Assembly (NCBI RefSeq): GCF_014202275.1
Contig: NZ_JACHGF010000009.1
Span: 208,556-272,555 of the forward strand
Direction: 5' to 3'
Source of the DNA: Rhabdobacter roseus
Lineage (GTDB): Bacteria; Bacteroidota; Bacteroidia; Cytophagales; Spirosomataceae
DNA: 64,000 bases
A program made the translations under genes and the position numbers. Within the stretch, counting starts at the first letter, position 1. Each line of letters starts with the position of its first letter. The notes beneath the pieces were generated by a model. That model did not search any database. It saw nothing but the letters and a program-made list of their open reading frames with translations, and was not told the origin of the DNA. Shown in pieces: positions 18,433 to 27,877 of this stretch.

Positions 18433-21400
18433 ATGAAAAAAACACTATTGTCGCACGCTCTGGCAATAAAAATCATGAAAAACAGCCTAGTACAACTGAT
18501 GATCATGGCCGTATTTGCCGGCTTAGGCTACGCCCACAACGGGCGCGCGCAGGAGCTGCTCAACCAGCGCGTCACGGTGCAGGTGCAGAACCAGAAAATA
18601 GAAATGGCGCTGGACCTGATTGCCAAACAAACGGGAACGCGCTTTATGTACAGCCCGGAGCTCATCAAGGCCCAACGGAAAATCAGCTACGAAGCCCAAA
18701 ATAAAAAGCTGGAAACGGTACTTGATGAACTCCTCAAGCCCATCCAGATTGGCTACGAAGTATCAGGCTCGCAGATTCTGCTCAAACGCCTGGCCCCTCA
18801 GTCGTCGCTGCTCCGCCGGGTCGAAGATGAAATCCATAACCTCCACCTGGACCTGCGGGTATCGGGTACCGTTACCGACGAAACCGGCAATGGCCTACCG
18901 GGTGTGAGCGTGGTGCTGAAAGGTACCCAGCGCGGCACAACTACCAATCCGGAGGGGAAATTTCAATTAGAGGTGCCTGACAACAGCGCCGTGCTGGTGT
19001 TCAGCTTTGTGGGGTACATTACGCAGGAAATCACCGTGGGGGCACGAAGTAATTTATCCGTTTCGCTGGCCCCCGAAGACCAAACCCTGAATGAGGTCGT
19101 GGTGGTAGGCTATGGTATCCAGAAGAAAGTAAACCTCACGGGTTCCGTGGCGTCGGTGTCGTCGGATGAGCTCATCAAGCGTCCGGTGGGACAAACTACC
19201 GCCGCCCTGCAAGGCATGGTACCGGGGCTTACGATCACGCAGCGGTCGGGCCAGCCCGGAAAAGACGGCGGTAACATCCGGATCCGGGGCATAGGTACCC
19301 TCAGCGACGCCAATCCGCTGGTGATCCTGGACGGGGTAGAATCCAGCCTCAACAACATTGACCCCAACGAGATTGAAAGTATTTCGGTACTGAAAGACGC
19401 TGCTTCGGCGGCCATCTACGGCTCCCGGGCCGCCAACGGCGTGATCCTGATCACCACCAAGCGCGCCAACGACAAAGGATTTAGCCTGAATTACAATACG
19501 TACTTCGGGGTACAGTCGCCCACCAACATGCCCACCATCGTGGGGGCGCTTGACCACATGGAGATGATCAACGAAGCCTACACCAACGTGGGCCGCAGCC
19601 CGCTGTACACGCAGGCGTTCATCGACGAGTACCGCACCCAGGGCTCCACCAATCCCGACCGCTACCCCAACACCGACTGGCAGAAGCTCACGCTCCGCAA
19701 CAACAGCCTCATGCAAAGCCACTATGTGGGGCTCAACGCCGGCAATGAACGCATCAAGGTACTGGGCTCGTTCAGCTACCTGAACCAGGACGGGATTATT
19801 CCGAACACGAACTTCAAGCGGTACAACGTCCGGATCAACTCCGACATCAAGCTGAACGAGAAATTCAGTACTTCGATGGACCTCTTTCTGCGCCGCACCG
19901 ACCTCACGGAGCCTTCGGCGGGTACCGGCTACGTATTTCACTGGATGCGCCGCATCCCGGCTAACCAGGCGGGGGTACTTTCGACGGGGCAATACGGCGA
20001 AGGCTGGAACGGCGACCACCCCCTGGCCCGCGCCCAGGACGGCGGCCTGAACCTGGAGTCGGCCCTGAGTGCCATCATGAACTTGAACCTGCGGTACAGC
20101 CCTACCAAATGGCTCACCGCCAACCTGATCTACGCGCCTAAGTTCAACGAGCCGCACAACAAGTCGTTTTCCAACATTACCCGAACCTACCGCTGGGACG
20201 GCACCCCTAGCTTTGCCATTCCGGGCCGCAACTCACTCACCGAGCAGTTTACCCGCAGCTGGTACAACAACCTCCGCGCCACGGTTACCTTCGACAAACT
20301 GCTCGCCAACAGCCACCAGCTCACGGTGCTGGCGGGTTTTCAGCAGGAAGATCAGCGCGACAACTGGATCTCGGCCTACCGGGAGGTATTCATCCTGCCC
20401 GACTACCAGGAAATCAACTCCGGTAACCGCGAAAACGAGCGCACCGGCGGCTCGGCTTCGCACTGGGCCCTGCAGTCGTTCTTCGGGCGCTTGAACTACA
20501 ACTACAAGGAAAAGTACCTCTTTGAAGCCAATGCCCGCTACGACGGCTCCTCCCGCTTTGCGCAGGGCAACAAGTACGCGCTCTTCCCGTCGGTATCGGC
20601 GGGCTGGCGTATTTCGCAGGAGTCGTTCATGAACAGCGTAGCCAACGTCGTGACCGACCTGAAGATCCGGGCCTCCTGGGGCCGCCTGGGCAACCAGAAC
20701 ATCGGACTTTATCCGTTCTCGGCCTTCATTGGCATTGGCAACAGCAACTACGTCTTCGGCGACCAGATCCAAACGGGCGCTTCGCTCAACGCCATGGCCA
20801 ACCCCGAGATTCAGTGGGAAACCACGACCGTCTCCGACCTGGGACTGGACCTGAACCTGTGGTCGAAGCTGACGGTAACGGCCGACTACTACCACCGCAA
20901 AACGACGGGTATTCTGCTGCAGCTGGATATACCCACCATGCTGGGCCTGACGGCTCCCTACCAAAACGCCGGGGTGGTGGAAAACAAAGGCTGGGAGCTG
21001 GCCCTCAACTACCGCGACCGCGTGGGTGACCTCAGCTACGGCGTGACGGTCAACCTCTCCGACGTCAAGAACAAGGTACTTGACATGCGCGGCATCCAGC
21101 GCAGCGGCCGCCAGGTGAGCCGCGAGGGCCACGCCATCGACTCCTTCTTTGGCTACGAAGCCATCGGCCTTTTCCAAAGTGCCGACGAGGTCGCGTCCAG
21201 TCCGAAGCAGTTTGGTACCGTAGCGCCGGGCGACATCAAGTACCGCGACGTCAACGGTGATAACGTCATCAACAACCAGGATCAGGTGATCATTGGCAGC
21301 CCCATTCCGCGCTATACCTACAGTACCAACTTCGACCTGGGCTACAAGGGCTTTGATCTGTCGGTGTTCTTTCAGGGCGTAGGCAAGGCCGACGGCTTCC

Positions 21401-21774
21401 TGTTTGGGCAGGGCATCATGCCGTTTTACCTGGGTGGTACCGTGCAGGAGCAACACAAGGATCGTTGGACGCCCAATAACCCCGACGCCACCTTCCCGCG
21501 CTTTGCGTTCAATGAGATCAACAACGAGCAAAACTCCGACTTCTGGATGAAGAGCGCCGCCTACCTACGGCTCAAAAACGTACAGCTCAGCTATACCATA
21601 CCGGGTACTTTACTAAAGAAGTACATCCAGCGCGCCCGGATCTATGTCAGCGGCCAGAACCTACTCACCTTCGATAACTTCTGGCAGGGCTACGACGTGG
21701 AAGCACCCGTGAGCGACGGCGGCTGGTACCCGCAAATGAAAGTGTACTCTCTTGGCTTAGATCTGAAATTCTGA
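18433..21774 (+). CDS. SusC-like TonB-dependent receptor with STN signalling domain (locus 2)
   Basis: 1113 residues starting MKKTLLSHALAIKIMKNSLVQLM. A signal peptide is followed by the STN domain (about 40-95, NQKIEMALDLIAKQTGTRFMYSPELI), the carboxypeptidase-like domain (about 138-215, VSGTVTDETGNGLPGVSVVLKGTQ), plug with [13 protein letters not shown] and RIRGIGTL, and a barrel ending MKVYSLGLDLKF. Roles as for the family: TonB-driven glycan uptake plus signalling to FecR. susD starts 20 bases after the stop. Codon use is more GC-rich than in the locus 1 receptor. Confidence 0.95.
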   Translation: MKKTLLSHALAIKIMKNSLVQLMIMAVFAGLGYAHNGRAQELLNQRVTVQVQNQKIEMALDLIAKQTGTRFMYSPELIKAQRKISYEAQNKKLETVLDELLKPIQIGYEVSGSQILLKRLAPQSSLLRRVEDEIHNLHLDLRVSGTVTDETGNGLPGVSVVLKGTQRGTTTNPEGKFQLEVPDNSAVLVFSFVGYITQEITVGARSNLSVSLAPEDQTLNEVVVVGYGIQKKVNLTGSVASVSSDELIKRPVGQTTAALQGMVPGLTITQRSGQPGKDGGNIRIRGIGTLSDANPLVILDGVESSLNNIDPNEIESISVLKDAASAAIYGSRAANGVILITTKRANDKGFSLNYNTYFGVQSPTNMPTIVGALDHMEMINEAYTNVGRSPLYTQAFIDEYRTQGSTNPDRYPNTDWQKLTLRNNSLMQSHYVGLNAGNERIKVLGSFSYLNQDGIIPNTNFKRYNVRINSDIKLNEKFSTSMDLFLRRTDLTEPSAGTGYVFHWMRRIPANQAGVLSTGQYGEGWNGDHPLARAQDGGLNLESALSAIMNLNLRYSPTKWLTANLIYAPKFNEPHNKSFSNITRTYRWDGTPSFAIPGRNSLTEQFTRSWYNNLRATVTFDKLLANSHQLTVLAGFQQEDQRDNWISAYREVFILPDYQEINSGNRENERTGGSASHWALQSFFGRLNYNYKEKYLFEANARYDGSSRFAQGNKYALFPSVSAGWRISQESFMNSVANVVTDLKIRASWGRLGNQNIGLYPFSAFIGIGNSNYVFGDQIQTGASLNAMANPEIQWETTTVSDLGLDLNLWSKLTVTADYYHRKTTGILLQLDIPTMLGLTAPYQNAGVVENKGWELALNYRDRVGDLSYGVTVNLSDVKNKVLDMRGIQRSGRQVSREGHAIDSFFGYEAIGLFQSADEVASSPKQFGTVAPGDIKYRDVNGDNVINNQDQVIIGSPIPRYTYSTNFDLGYKGFDLSVFFQGVGKADGFLFGQGIMPFYLGGTVQEQHKDRWTPNNPDATFPRFAFNEINNEQNSDFWMKSAAYLRLKNVQLSYTIPGTLLKKYIQRARIYVSGQNLLTFDNFWQGYDVEAPVSDGGWYPQMKVYSLGLDLKF

Positions 21775-21794
21775 CCCTTCATAACCTATTATAT

Positions 21795-23462
21795 ATGAAA
21801 GCCATCAAACTACTTTTAACGTTATTCATCGGGCTGGTTACTTTTTCCTGCTCCGACTACCTCGAAAGGTACCCGCTCGACAGCCCCGCCGCCGAAACGT
21901 TTCTGCGCACCGAGGCCGAGCTCGACCTGGCCGTGACGGGCGCTTACAATACGCTGTGGTTCAAAGCCATCGATAACGGCCCTTTTGCCCTGTCACTGGA
22001 CTACGCCTCCGACATCGGCTGGGACCGCAACGGCTCCGCTCTGCAAGAACTGGGCAAGGGCATCACCACGCCCGACAACGGCTTTACGAAGTCCTTCTGG
22101 GATACGTTTTACCGGGGCATCGGCCGCTGTAACTACATTTTGTCGAAGGCCGAGCCCCTGGCCGATGTCGTTCCTGCCGAAAAGTACAACCGCCTACTGG
22201 CCGAAGTCCGTTTCCTAAGGGCCTACTACTACTTTTATATCAACGAGCTCTTTGGCGGGGTACCTTTGCTCACGCAGCCTACGTTGCTGTCCGAGTCACA
22301 GATTCCGCGCGCGTCCAAGGCCGAGATCACCGACTTCATCCTGGCGGAGCTGGCGGCCATCAAGCCGCACCTACCTACCCAGGTAGCCACCAACGCCCGG
22401 GGGCGGGCGTCGCGTGGCGCGGCGCTGGCGCTCATGGCCCGGGCTGCTCTTTACAACCAACAGTGGGAAACCGCCGCGCAAGCCGCCCAGGAGCTCATGC
22501 AGCTGAACGTGTACCAACTCCACAACAACTACGGGCAGCTGTTTATGTACGCGGGGCAAAACTCCTCCGAAATCATCTTGGCCACGCAGTTTTTGAAGGG
22601 AATCAGCGTACACAGTACCCCCCGGCAGTTTTATTCGCGCATCGCGCTGGGGCACTCCAACAAAATTCCGGTGCAGGCGCTCGTCGATTCCTACGAAGCT
22701 ACCGACGGCCGGTCCATTGATAAGTCCACGGTCTTCGATCCGGCCAAGCCCTTCGCCAACCGTGATCCCCGTCTGGGCTACACGGTGGTACTTCCGCAGT
22801 CGTTGTTTATCAATTTTATCTTCGAAACCCACCCCGACAGCCTCCAAACCTGGAGCTACGCCTCGGGTACGCCGCGCCGCGTCCAGAACGAAGAGGCCAC
22901 CCATGCCTACGCCTCTTTCTCAGGCTACCTGTGGCGCAAGTACGCCGACGTGGGCGACAAAGACGATCGCGACAACAGCGACCTGAACATCATCCTGTTT
23001 CGCTACGCCGAGGTACTGCTTAACTACGCCGAGGCCAAGATTGAACTCAATCAGCTCGATCAGTCGGTCTACGACGCCATCAACGCGGTCCGGACGCGCC
23101 CTACCGTCAACATGCCGCCCATTGCGGCGGGCAAAACCCAGGAAGAACTCCGGTACATCGTGCGGCGGGAAAGAAAGTACGAGCTGGCCGGCGAGGGGTT
23201 GCGTTTGTTTGATATTCGCCGCTGGGGTATTATGAAGGAAGTAATGCCCGGCAATCTGCTCGGACGCGTACAGCGCGCCTTTCTTGCCAACGCTCCGCGC
23301 ATCGACGAGCACGCGACGCCTCACTACGAAAACGTAGCCAACGCCAGCCAGATGCGCGTAATCGAAACCCGCCTCTTCGATCCGAACCGCGACCAGCTGT
23401 GGCCCATTCCGCGCATCGAGCTCGAAACCAATCCGGCTTTACAGCAAAATCCTAACTACTAG
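21795..23462 (+). CDS. SusD/RagB-like glycan-binding lipoprotein (locus 2)
   Basis: 555 residues with a lipoprotein signal (MKAIKLLLTLFIGLVTFSC, Cys19). SusD landmarks: IGRCNYILSKAEPLADV, RFLRAYYYFYINELFGGVPLLT, RYAEVLLNYAEAKIELNQ, RRERKYELAGEGLRLFDIRRWG and the C-terminal QLWPIPRIELETNPALQQNPNY. It is the surface partner of the SusC encoded 20 bases upstream. A perfect 20-bp stem terminator follows 13 bases after the stop. Confidence 0.95.
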   Translation: MKAIKLLLTLFIGLVTFSCSDYLERYPLDSPAAETFLRTEAELDLAVTGAYNTLWFKAIDNGPFALSLDYASDIGWDRNGSALQELGKGITTPDNGFTKSFWDTFYRGIGRCNYILSKAEPLADVVPAEKYNRLLAEVRFLRAYYYFYINELFGGVPLLTQPTLLSESQIPRASKAEITDFILAELAAIKPHLPTQVATNARGRASRGAALALMARAALYNQQWETAAQAAQELMQLNVYQLHNNYGQLFMYAGQNSSEIILATQFLKGISVHSTPRQFYSRIALGHSNKIPVQALVDSYEATDGRSIDKSTVFDPAKPFANRDPRLGYTVVLPQSLFINFIFETHPDSLQTWSYASGTPRRVQNEEATHAYASFSGYLWRKYADVGDKDDRDNSDLNIILFRYAEVLLNYAEAKIELNQLDQSVYDAINAVRTRPTVNMPPIAAGKTQEELRYIVRRERKYELAGEGLRLFDIRRWGIMKEVMPGNLLGRVQRAFLANAPRIDEHATPHYENVANASQMRVIETRLFDPNRDQLWPIPRIELETNPALQQNPNY

Positions 23463-23475
23463 CGAACTTATTGTG

Positions 23476-23520
23476 TACATGGTCTGGCGTAGTATGGTAG
23501 ATACTACGCCAGACCATGTA
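23476..23520 (+). terminator. Perfect 20-bp hairpin after susD
   Basis: 23476-23495 is the exact reverse complement of 23501-23520 with a GGTAG loop. The tail is only weakly T-rich, so it may act in both directions or as an RNA-protecting 3' end. Confidence 0.75.
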
Positions 23521-23587
23521 ACTTGCTACGTTTTCCGTTAGAATTCGCTCCCCTGCTCCTTTTATTCATTACCTCAACCTCTACCCA

Positions 23588-25627
23588 ATGTCTCCTGCGT
23601 TTACCAAATTCCCGAAGAGTGTGGTTCTTCTGCTGATCTGCGTCCTACTTGCCGCTAACCGAGCGCCCCAGGTACCCCAGGAAGAAACCTTCGACATCTG
23701 CATCTACGGAGGCAGTTCGGCCGGGGTGATTGCCGCTTATACTGCCCAGCAGATGGGCAAGACAGTACTTTTGATTGAGCCAAGTACCCACCTGGGTGGC
23801 CTCACCACCGGCGGCCTGGGCTACACCGACATTGGCAACAAGTACGCCATCACCGGCCTGGCCCGCGACTTCTACCGGCGCATTGGCAAGCACTACGGCA
23901 AGTTTGAACAGTGGACCTTTGAGCCTAAGGTCGCAAAGAAGTACCTCCAGCAGTACCTCGACGAAGCCAACCTCAAGGTACTTTATTCGCACCGGATCGT
24001 CTCCGCCCAGAAACAGGGTGCCAGCATCCGGACCATCGTGCTGGAAAACAGCCAAAAACCCAGCGCTGCCACCAACCGGACCGTCGCCGCCAAAGTGTTC
24101 ATCGACTGCTCCTACGAAGGTGACCTCATGGCGCGGGCGGGGGTAAGCTACGCCGTAGGCCGCGAAGCCAATGCCGACTATAACGAAACCATCAACGGCG
24201 TGCAGCTCATGGGTGGTCACCAGTTCCCCGACGGCATCGATCCTTACAAAGTACCCGGCAAGCCGAAAAGCGGGCTGCTGTGGGGCATCTCGGGCGAGAA
24301 GCTCGCCGCCAACGGCACCGGCGACAAAAAAGTACAGGCCTACAACTACCGGATCTGCCTCAGCGCTGACCCCGCCAACCAGGTACCCATCACCAAGCCC
24401 CAGGGCTACGACCCCAGCCGGTACGAGCTGCTGGTGCGTTTGTTTGAAAAGCAGCCCACCAAAACCAGCCTGAACGACTACTTCATCTGGAGCCGGATGC
24501 CCAACCAAAAAACCGACATCAACAACCGCAACGGCTTCTCGACCGACATGATCGGCATGAACTACAACTACCCCGACGGCTCCTACGCCGAGCGGGCACG
24601 GATCATCAAGGAGCACGAGAGCTATACCAAAGGGCTGCTGTACTTTTTTGGCCACGACCCGCGCGTACCCAAGCAGGCACAGCAGGAGATGCTCCAATGG
24701 GGCTACCCCAAAGACGAGTACGTGGAGAACGGCCACTGGTCGCCGCAGCTCTACGTGCGCGAAGTGCGCCGCATGGTAGGCAGCTACGTCATGACGCAGG
24801 CCAACTGCCAGGGCAAGGAAGTGGTGACCGACGGCGTGGGTATGGCCGCCTACACCATGGACTCGCACAACTGCCAGCGGATCGTGGTAGAAAAGAACGG
24901 GAAAAAGATGGTCAAAAACGAAGGCAACGTGGAAGTAGGTGGCTTTGGTCCCTACCCGATTTCGTACCGCTCCCTGGTACCCAAAGAAACCGAATGCCAG
25001 AACCTGCTGGTACCCGTCTGCCTGTCGGCGACGCACATCGCCTACGGGTCGATCCGGATGGAGCCCGTCTTCATGGTACTGGGGCAGTCGGCGGCCGTGG
25101 CGGCCACCCTGGCCATTGACGGCAACCTGCCGGTGCAGCAAATCAATATCGCAAGGCTCCAGCACGCCCTCAAAACCAACCCGCTGGCCAACCGAAGTAC
25201 CCCGGAAGTACTCGTCGACAACGAGGATAGCACGCAGGTGACGCGCCAGGGTCACTGGACCACCATCCAGCGGGGTACCTACGGACCTAGCGCGCTAGCC
25301 TCCGACCCCAAAAGTACCCAGCTGCAGTCGGTACGCTTTACGCCGGATATTCCCCAAAAAGGCAAGTACCGGGCCTACATGTACTTTCCCAAACTACCCG
25401 ATATTTCGTCGAGCATTGCGCTTCACGTACACGACGGAACCAGCGTTAAGTCGCTTACCGTGAAGGCATCGGACATTGTAGTGGAGGGACAAACCTCCGG
25501 CGAGTGGTACCATTTGGGTACTTTTGATGTACCTAAGGGCCAGAAAGCCTACGTAGAAATTTCCACCCAGGGGGCCGATGGGCTGGTGCTGGCCGATGCC
25601 GTACTTTGGGTACCTGATTTTAACTAA
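23588..25627 (+). CDS. Exported FAD-dependent oxidoreductase with C-terminal golvesin-like domain
   Basis: 679 residues. A hydrophobic signal (SVVLLLICVLLAA) precedes the FAD Rossmann motif IYGGSSAGVIAAYTAQQMG (about 39-57) and the acidic strand end LLIEPSTHLGGLTTGGLG, as in the FAD_oxidored (PF12831) family. Conserved FIDCSYEGDLMARAGV and the late SIRMEPVFMVLGQSAAVAA close the FAD domain at about residue 525. From about 540 a beta-sandwich follows (VDNEDS, GHWTTIQRGTYG, KGKYRAYMYFP, SGEWYHLGTFDV, LADAVLWVP) that resembles golvesin/xanthan-lyase-associated domains, thought to bind carbohydrate. Its paralogue lies 35 bases downstream and lacks that domain. The substrate is unknown; sugar oxidation in the periplasm is inference. 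Confidence 0.85.
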   Translation: MSPAFTKFPKSVVLLLICVLLAANRAPQVPQEETFDICIYGGSSAGVIAAYTAQQMGKTVLLIEPSTHLGGLTTGGLGYTDIGNKYAITGLARDFYRRIGKHYGKFEQWTFEPKVAKKYLQQYLDEANLKVLYSHRIVSAQKQGASIRTIVLENSQKPSAATNRTVAAKVFIDCSYEGDLMARAGVSYAVGREANADYNETINGVQLMGGHQFPDGIDPYKVPGKPKSGLLWGISGEKLAANGTGDKKVQAYNYRICLSADPANQVPITKPQGYDPSRYELLVRLFEKQPTKTSLNDYFIWSRMPNQKTDINNRNGFSTDMIGMNYNYPDGSYAERARIIKEHESYTKGLLYFFGHDPRVPKQAQQEMLQWGYPKDEYVENGHWSPQLYVREVRRMVGSYVMTQANCQGKEVVTDGVGMAAYTMDSHNCQRIVVEKNGKKMVKNEGNVEVGGFGPYPISYRSLVPKETECQNLLVPVCLSATHIAYGSIRMEPVFMVLGQSAAVAATLAIDGNLPVQQINIARLQHALKTNPLANRSTPEVLVDNEDSTQVTRQGHWTTIQRGTYGPSALASDPKSTQLQSVRFTPDIPQKGKYRAYMYFPKLPDISSSIALHVHDGTSVKSLTVKASDIVVEGQTSGEWYHLGTFDVPKGQKAYVEISTQGADGLVLADAVLWVPDFN

Positions 25628-25662
25628 TCTTCCGTTTTTTCTTTTATTTATTCAAAACCCTT

Positions 25663-27324
25663 ATGAAGCAACTTTTTTTTCTTGTAGTACTGATGCTGGG
25701 TAGTTTTTCCTGCGCTACCACCAACACCCAGGACAAGCAAAAGCAGTACGAGGCCGACGTCATCATTTATGGAGGTACTTCCGCCGCCGTGACGGCCGCC
25801 GTGCAGGCCCAAAAAATGGGCAAGTCCGTAATCGTCGTCTCGCCCGATAAGCACCTGGGCGGGCTTTCGTCGGGCGGGCTGGGCTTTACCGATACCGGCA
25901 ACAAATCCGTGATCGGCGGGCTGGCGCGGGAATTTTACCACCGCGTGTACATGCATTACCAAAAAGACGACGCCTGGGCCTGGCAGAAAAAATCGGAGTA
26001 CGGCAACAAAGGGCAAGGCATCCCCGCCATGGACGGCGCCGAACGCACCATGTGGATCTTCGAGCCGCACGTGGCCGAGCAGGTTTTTGAGGATTTTGTC
26101 AAAGAAAACAACCTGGACGTACACCGCGACGAATGGCTCAACCGCGAAAGCGGCCTGGTGAAGAAGGATGGCAAAATTGTTTCGTTCACGACCCTGAGCG
26201 GCAAAACCTACCGCGGAAAAATGTTCATCGACGCCACCTACGAAGGCGACCTGATGGCCGCTGCGGGCGTGAAGTACCACGTGGGGCGCGAGGCCAACAG
26301 CGTGTACGGCGAAGAGTGGAACGGCGTGCAGGTGGGCGTACTGCACCACAAGCACTGGTTTGCCAAGAATATCAGCCCCTACAAAGTACCCGGCGACCCC
26401 AGCAGCGGCTTGCTGCCGCGCGTCTCGGGCGAGCACCCCGGCGTGAAAGGCCAGGGCGACGACAAGATCCAGGCCTACTGCTACCGCATGTGCCTCTCCA
26501 ACCACCCCGACAACCGCATCCCCTTTGCCAAGCCCGCGGGCTACGACGTGAGCCAGTATGAGCTCCTGGCGCGGGTGTACGAAGCGGGCTGGGACGAAAC
26601 CTTCGAGAAGTACGACGACATCCCCAACCGCAAAACTGACACCAACAACCACGGCCCCTTCAGCACCGACAACATCGGGATGAACTACGACTACCCCGAC
26701 GCCACCTACGAGCGCCGCCGCGAAATCCTGAAGGAGCACGAGCTGTACCAAAAGGGCCTGATGTACTTCCTGGCCAACGACCCGCGCGTACCGCAGGACG
26801 TACGCACCGAAATGCAAAAGTGGGGGCTGCCCAAGGATGAATTCAAGGACAACGGCGGCTGGCCGCACCAGATCTACGTGCGCGAAGCGCGCCGCATGAT
26901 TGGCCACGAGGTCATGACCGAGCACGAAACCCTCAGCAAACGCCCCGTGGCGCAGTCGGTGGGGATGGGCTCCTACACCCTCGACGCCCACAATGCCCAG
27001 CGCTACGTGAAGGAAGATGGTTTTGTACAAAACGAAGGCGACATCGGCGTGTCGGCCAAAGTACCCTACCGGATTTCGTACGGCTCGCTTATTCCCAAAA
27101 AAGAAGAGTGCCAAAACCTGCTGGTACCGGTGTGCCTGTCGGCCTCGCACATCGCCTTTGGGTCGATCCGGATGGAGCCCGTCTTCATGATCCTGGGCCA
27201 AAGTGCCGCCGCCGCCGCTGTGCAGGCCATCGACGCCAACCAGGCCGTGCAGGACATCGACTACGGTACCCTGCGCGCGCAGCTTCTCAAAGACAAGCAG
27301 CGCCTGGAGCACATGCCCAATTGA
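25663..27324 (+). CDS. FAD-dependent oxidoreductase lipoprotein (paralogue of the preceding gene)
   Basis: 553 residues. The start gives a lipoprotein signal (MKQLFFLVVLMLGSFSC, Cys17). FAD-binding motif IYGGTSAAVTAAVQAQKMG (about 35-53), PDKHLGGLSSGGLGFTDTG, FIDATYEGDLMAAAGVKYHVGRE and the end SIRMEPVFMILGQSAAAAAV all align with the gene upstream, so the pair arose by tandem duplication or paired acquisition. This copy has an insert rich in charged and aromatic residues at about 95-125 and no C-terminal beta-sandwich. Both are probably anchored in or exported to the cell envelope, where an electron acceptor would be needed; none is encoded next to them. Confidence 0.85.
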   Translation: MKQLFFLVVLMLGSFSCATTNTQDKQKQYEADVIIYGGTSAAVTAAVQAQKMGKSVIVVSPDKHLGGLSSGGLGFTDTGNKSVIGGLAREFYHRVYMHYQKDDAWAWQKKSEYGNKGQGIPAMDGAERTMWIFEPHVAEQVFEDFVKENNLDVHRDEWLNRESGLVKKDGKIVSFTTLSGKTYRGKMFIDATYEGDLMAAAGVKYHVGREANSVYGEEWNGVQVGVLHHKHWFAKNISPYKVPGDPSSGLLPRVSGEHPGVKGQGDDKIQAYCYRMCLSNHPDNRIPFAKPAGYDVSQYELLARVYEAGWDETFEKYDDIPNRKTDTNNHGPFSTDNIGMNYDYPDATYERRREILKEHELYQKGLMYFLANDPRVPQDVRTEMQKWGLPKDEFKDNGGWPHQIYVREARRMIGHEVMTEHETLSKRPVAQSVGMGSYTLDAHNAQRYVKEDGFVQNEGDIGVSAKVPYRISYGSLIPKKEECQNLLVPVCLSASHIAFGSIRMEPVFMILGQSAAAAAVQAIDANQAVQDIDYGTLRAQLLKDKQRLEHMPN

Positions 27325-27430
27325 TTGAGGTACTTTTTGAAAATGATTAGGTAACAAAAACCCTGGCTGCGGCTGGGGTTCTTGTTTTTCAGGCATTCTG
27401 TTTTTTGCAAAAAAGAAAGGTACCTTGATG

Positions 27431-27720
27431 CGGCCGGCGAGGTGCGACCGGCGAGGTGCAACCCCGCCGGGGTCGGAGTAGTGGTGGGGTGACTGCGTTG
27501 CTATAAACATGTGACCCCGCTGGGGTCGAGGCGTAGCAATGTCCAGTCTGATACTGTAAGTCAATCCCTTAACTAACAAATCGATGACCGCAGGGCGGTC
27601 ACACGTTTATAGAAATATTCAACCCCACAAGTACCTACGACCCCAGCGGGGTCGCAGGTTTATAGAAATATCAACCCAGACAAGTACCCGCGACCGGCGA
27701 AGTACCCCGCCGGGTACGTG
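27431..27720. repeat. Array of GC-rich palindromic repeat units with TTTATAG tails
   Basis: Within the 553-base gene-free spacer 27325-27877. Unit cores are GACCCCGCTGGGGTC (27513-27527, preceded by CTATAAAC, so inverted), TGACCGCaggGCGGTCA (27585-27601, followed by GTTTATAGAAATATTCAACCCC), and CGACCCCAGCGGGGTCG (27638-27654, followed by GTTTATAGAAATATCAACCC). Degenerate cores occur at 27431-27476 and 27690-27716. The shared tail plus varying palindrome marks a family of interspersed palindromic elements. A relative lies at 51954-51981. Confidence 0.75.
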
Positions 27721-27877
27721 ATCTGATCAATAATTGGCTTAAATGGCATCAGGCCGTTAGGGAAAGTATCCTTTTTTTCGTCTTAGGAATAAAGGTACTT
27801 TCAAAGTACTGCGTAAGTAGAATGTACCCCGCACCCCCTCTTACCGGCACGAACCTAACCCTCGGCCCGCTTACTTC

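Noticed and set aside
27431..27720. Possible CRISPR array
   Set aside because: Units are palindromes of variable spacing and orientation with no constant spacer length and no cas genes.
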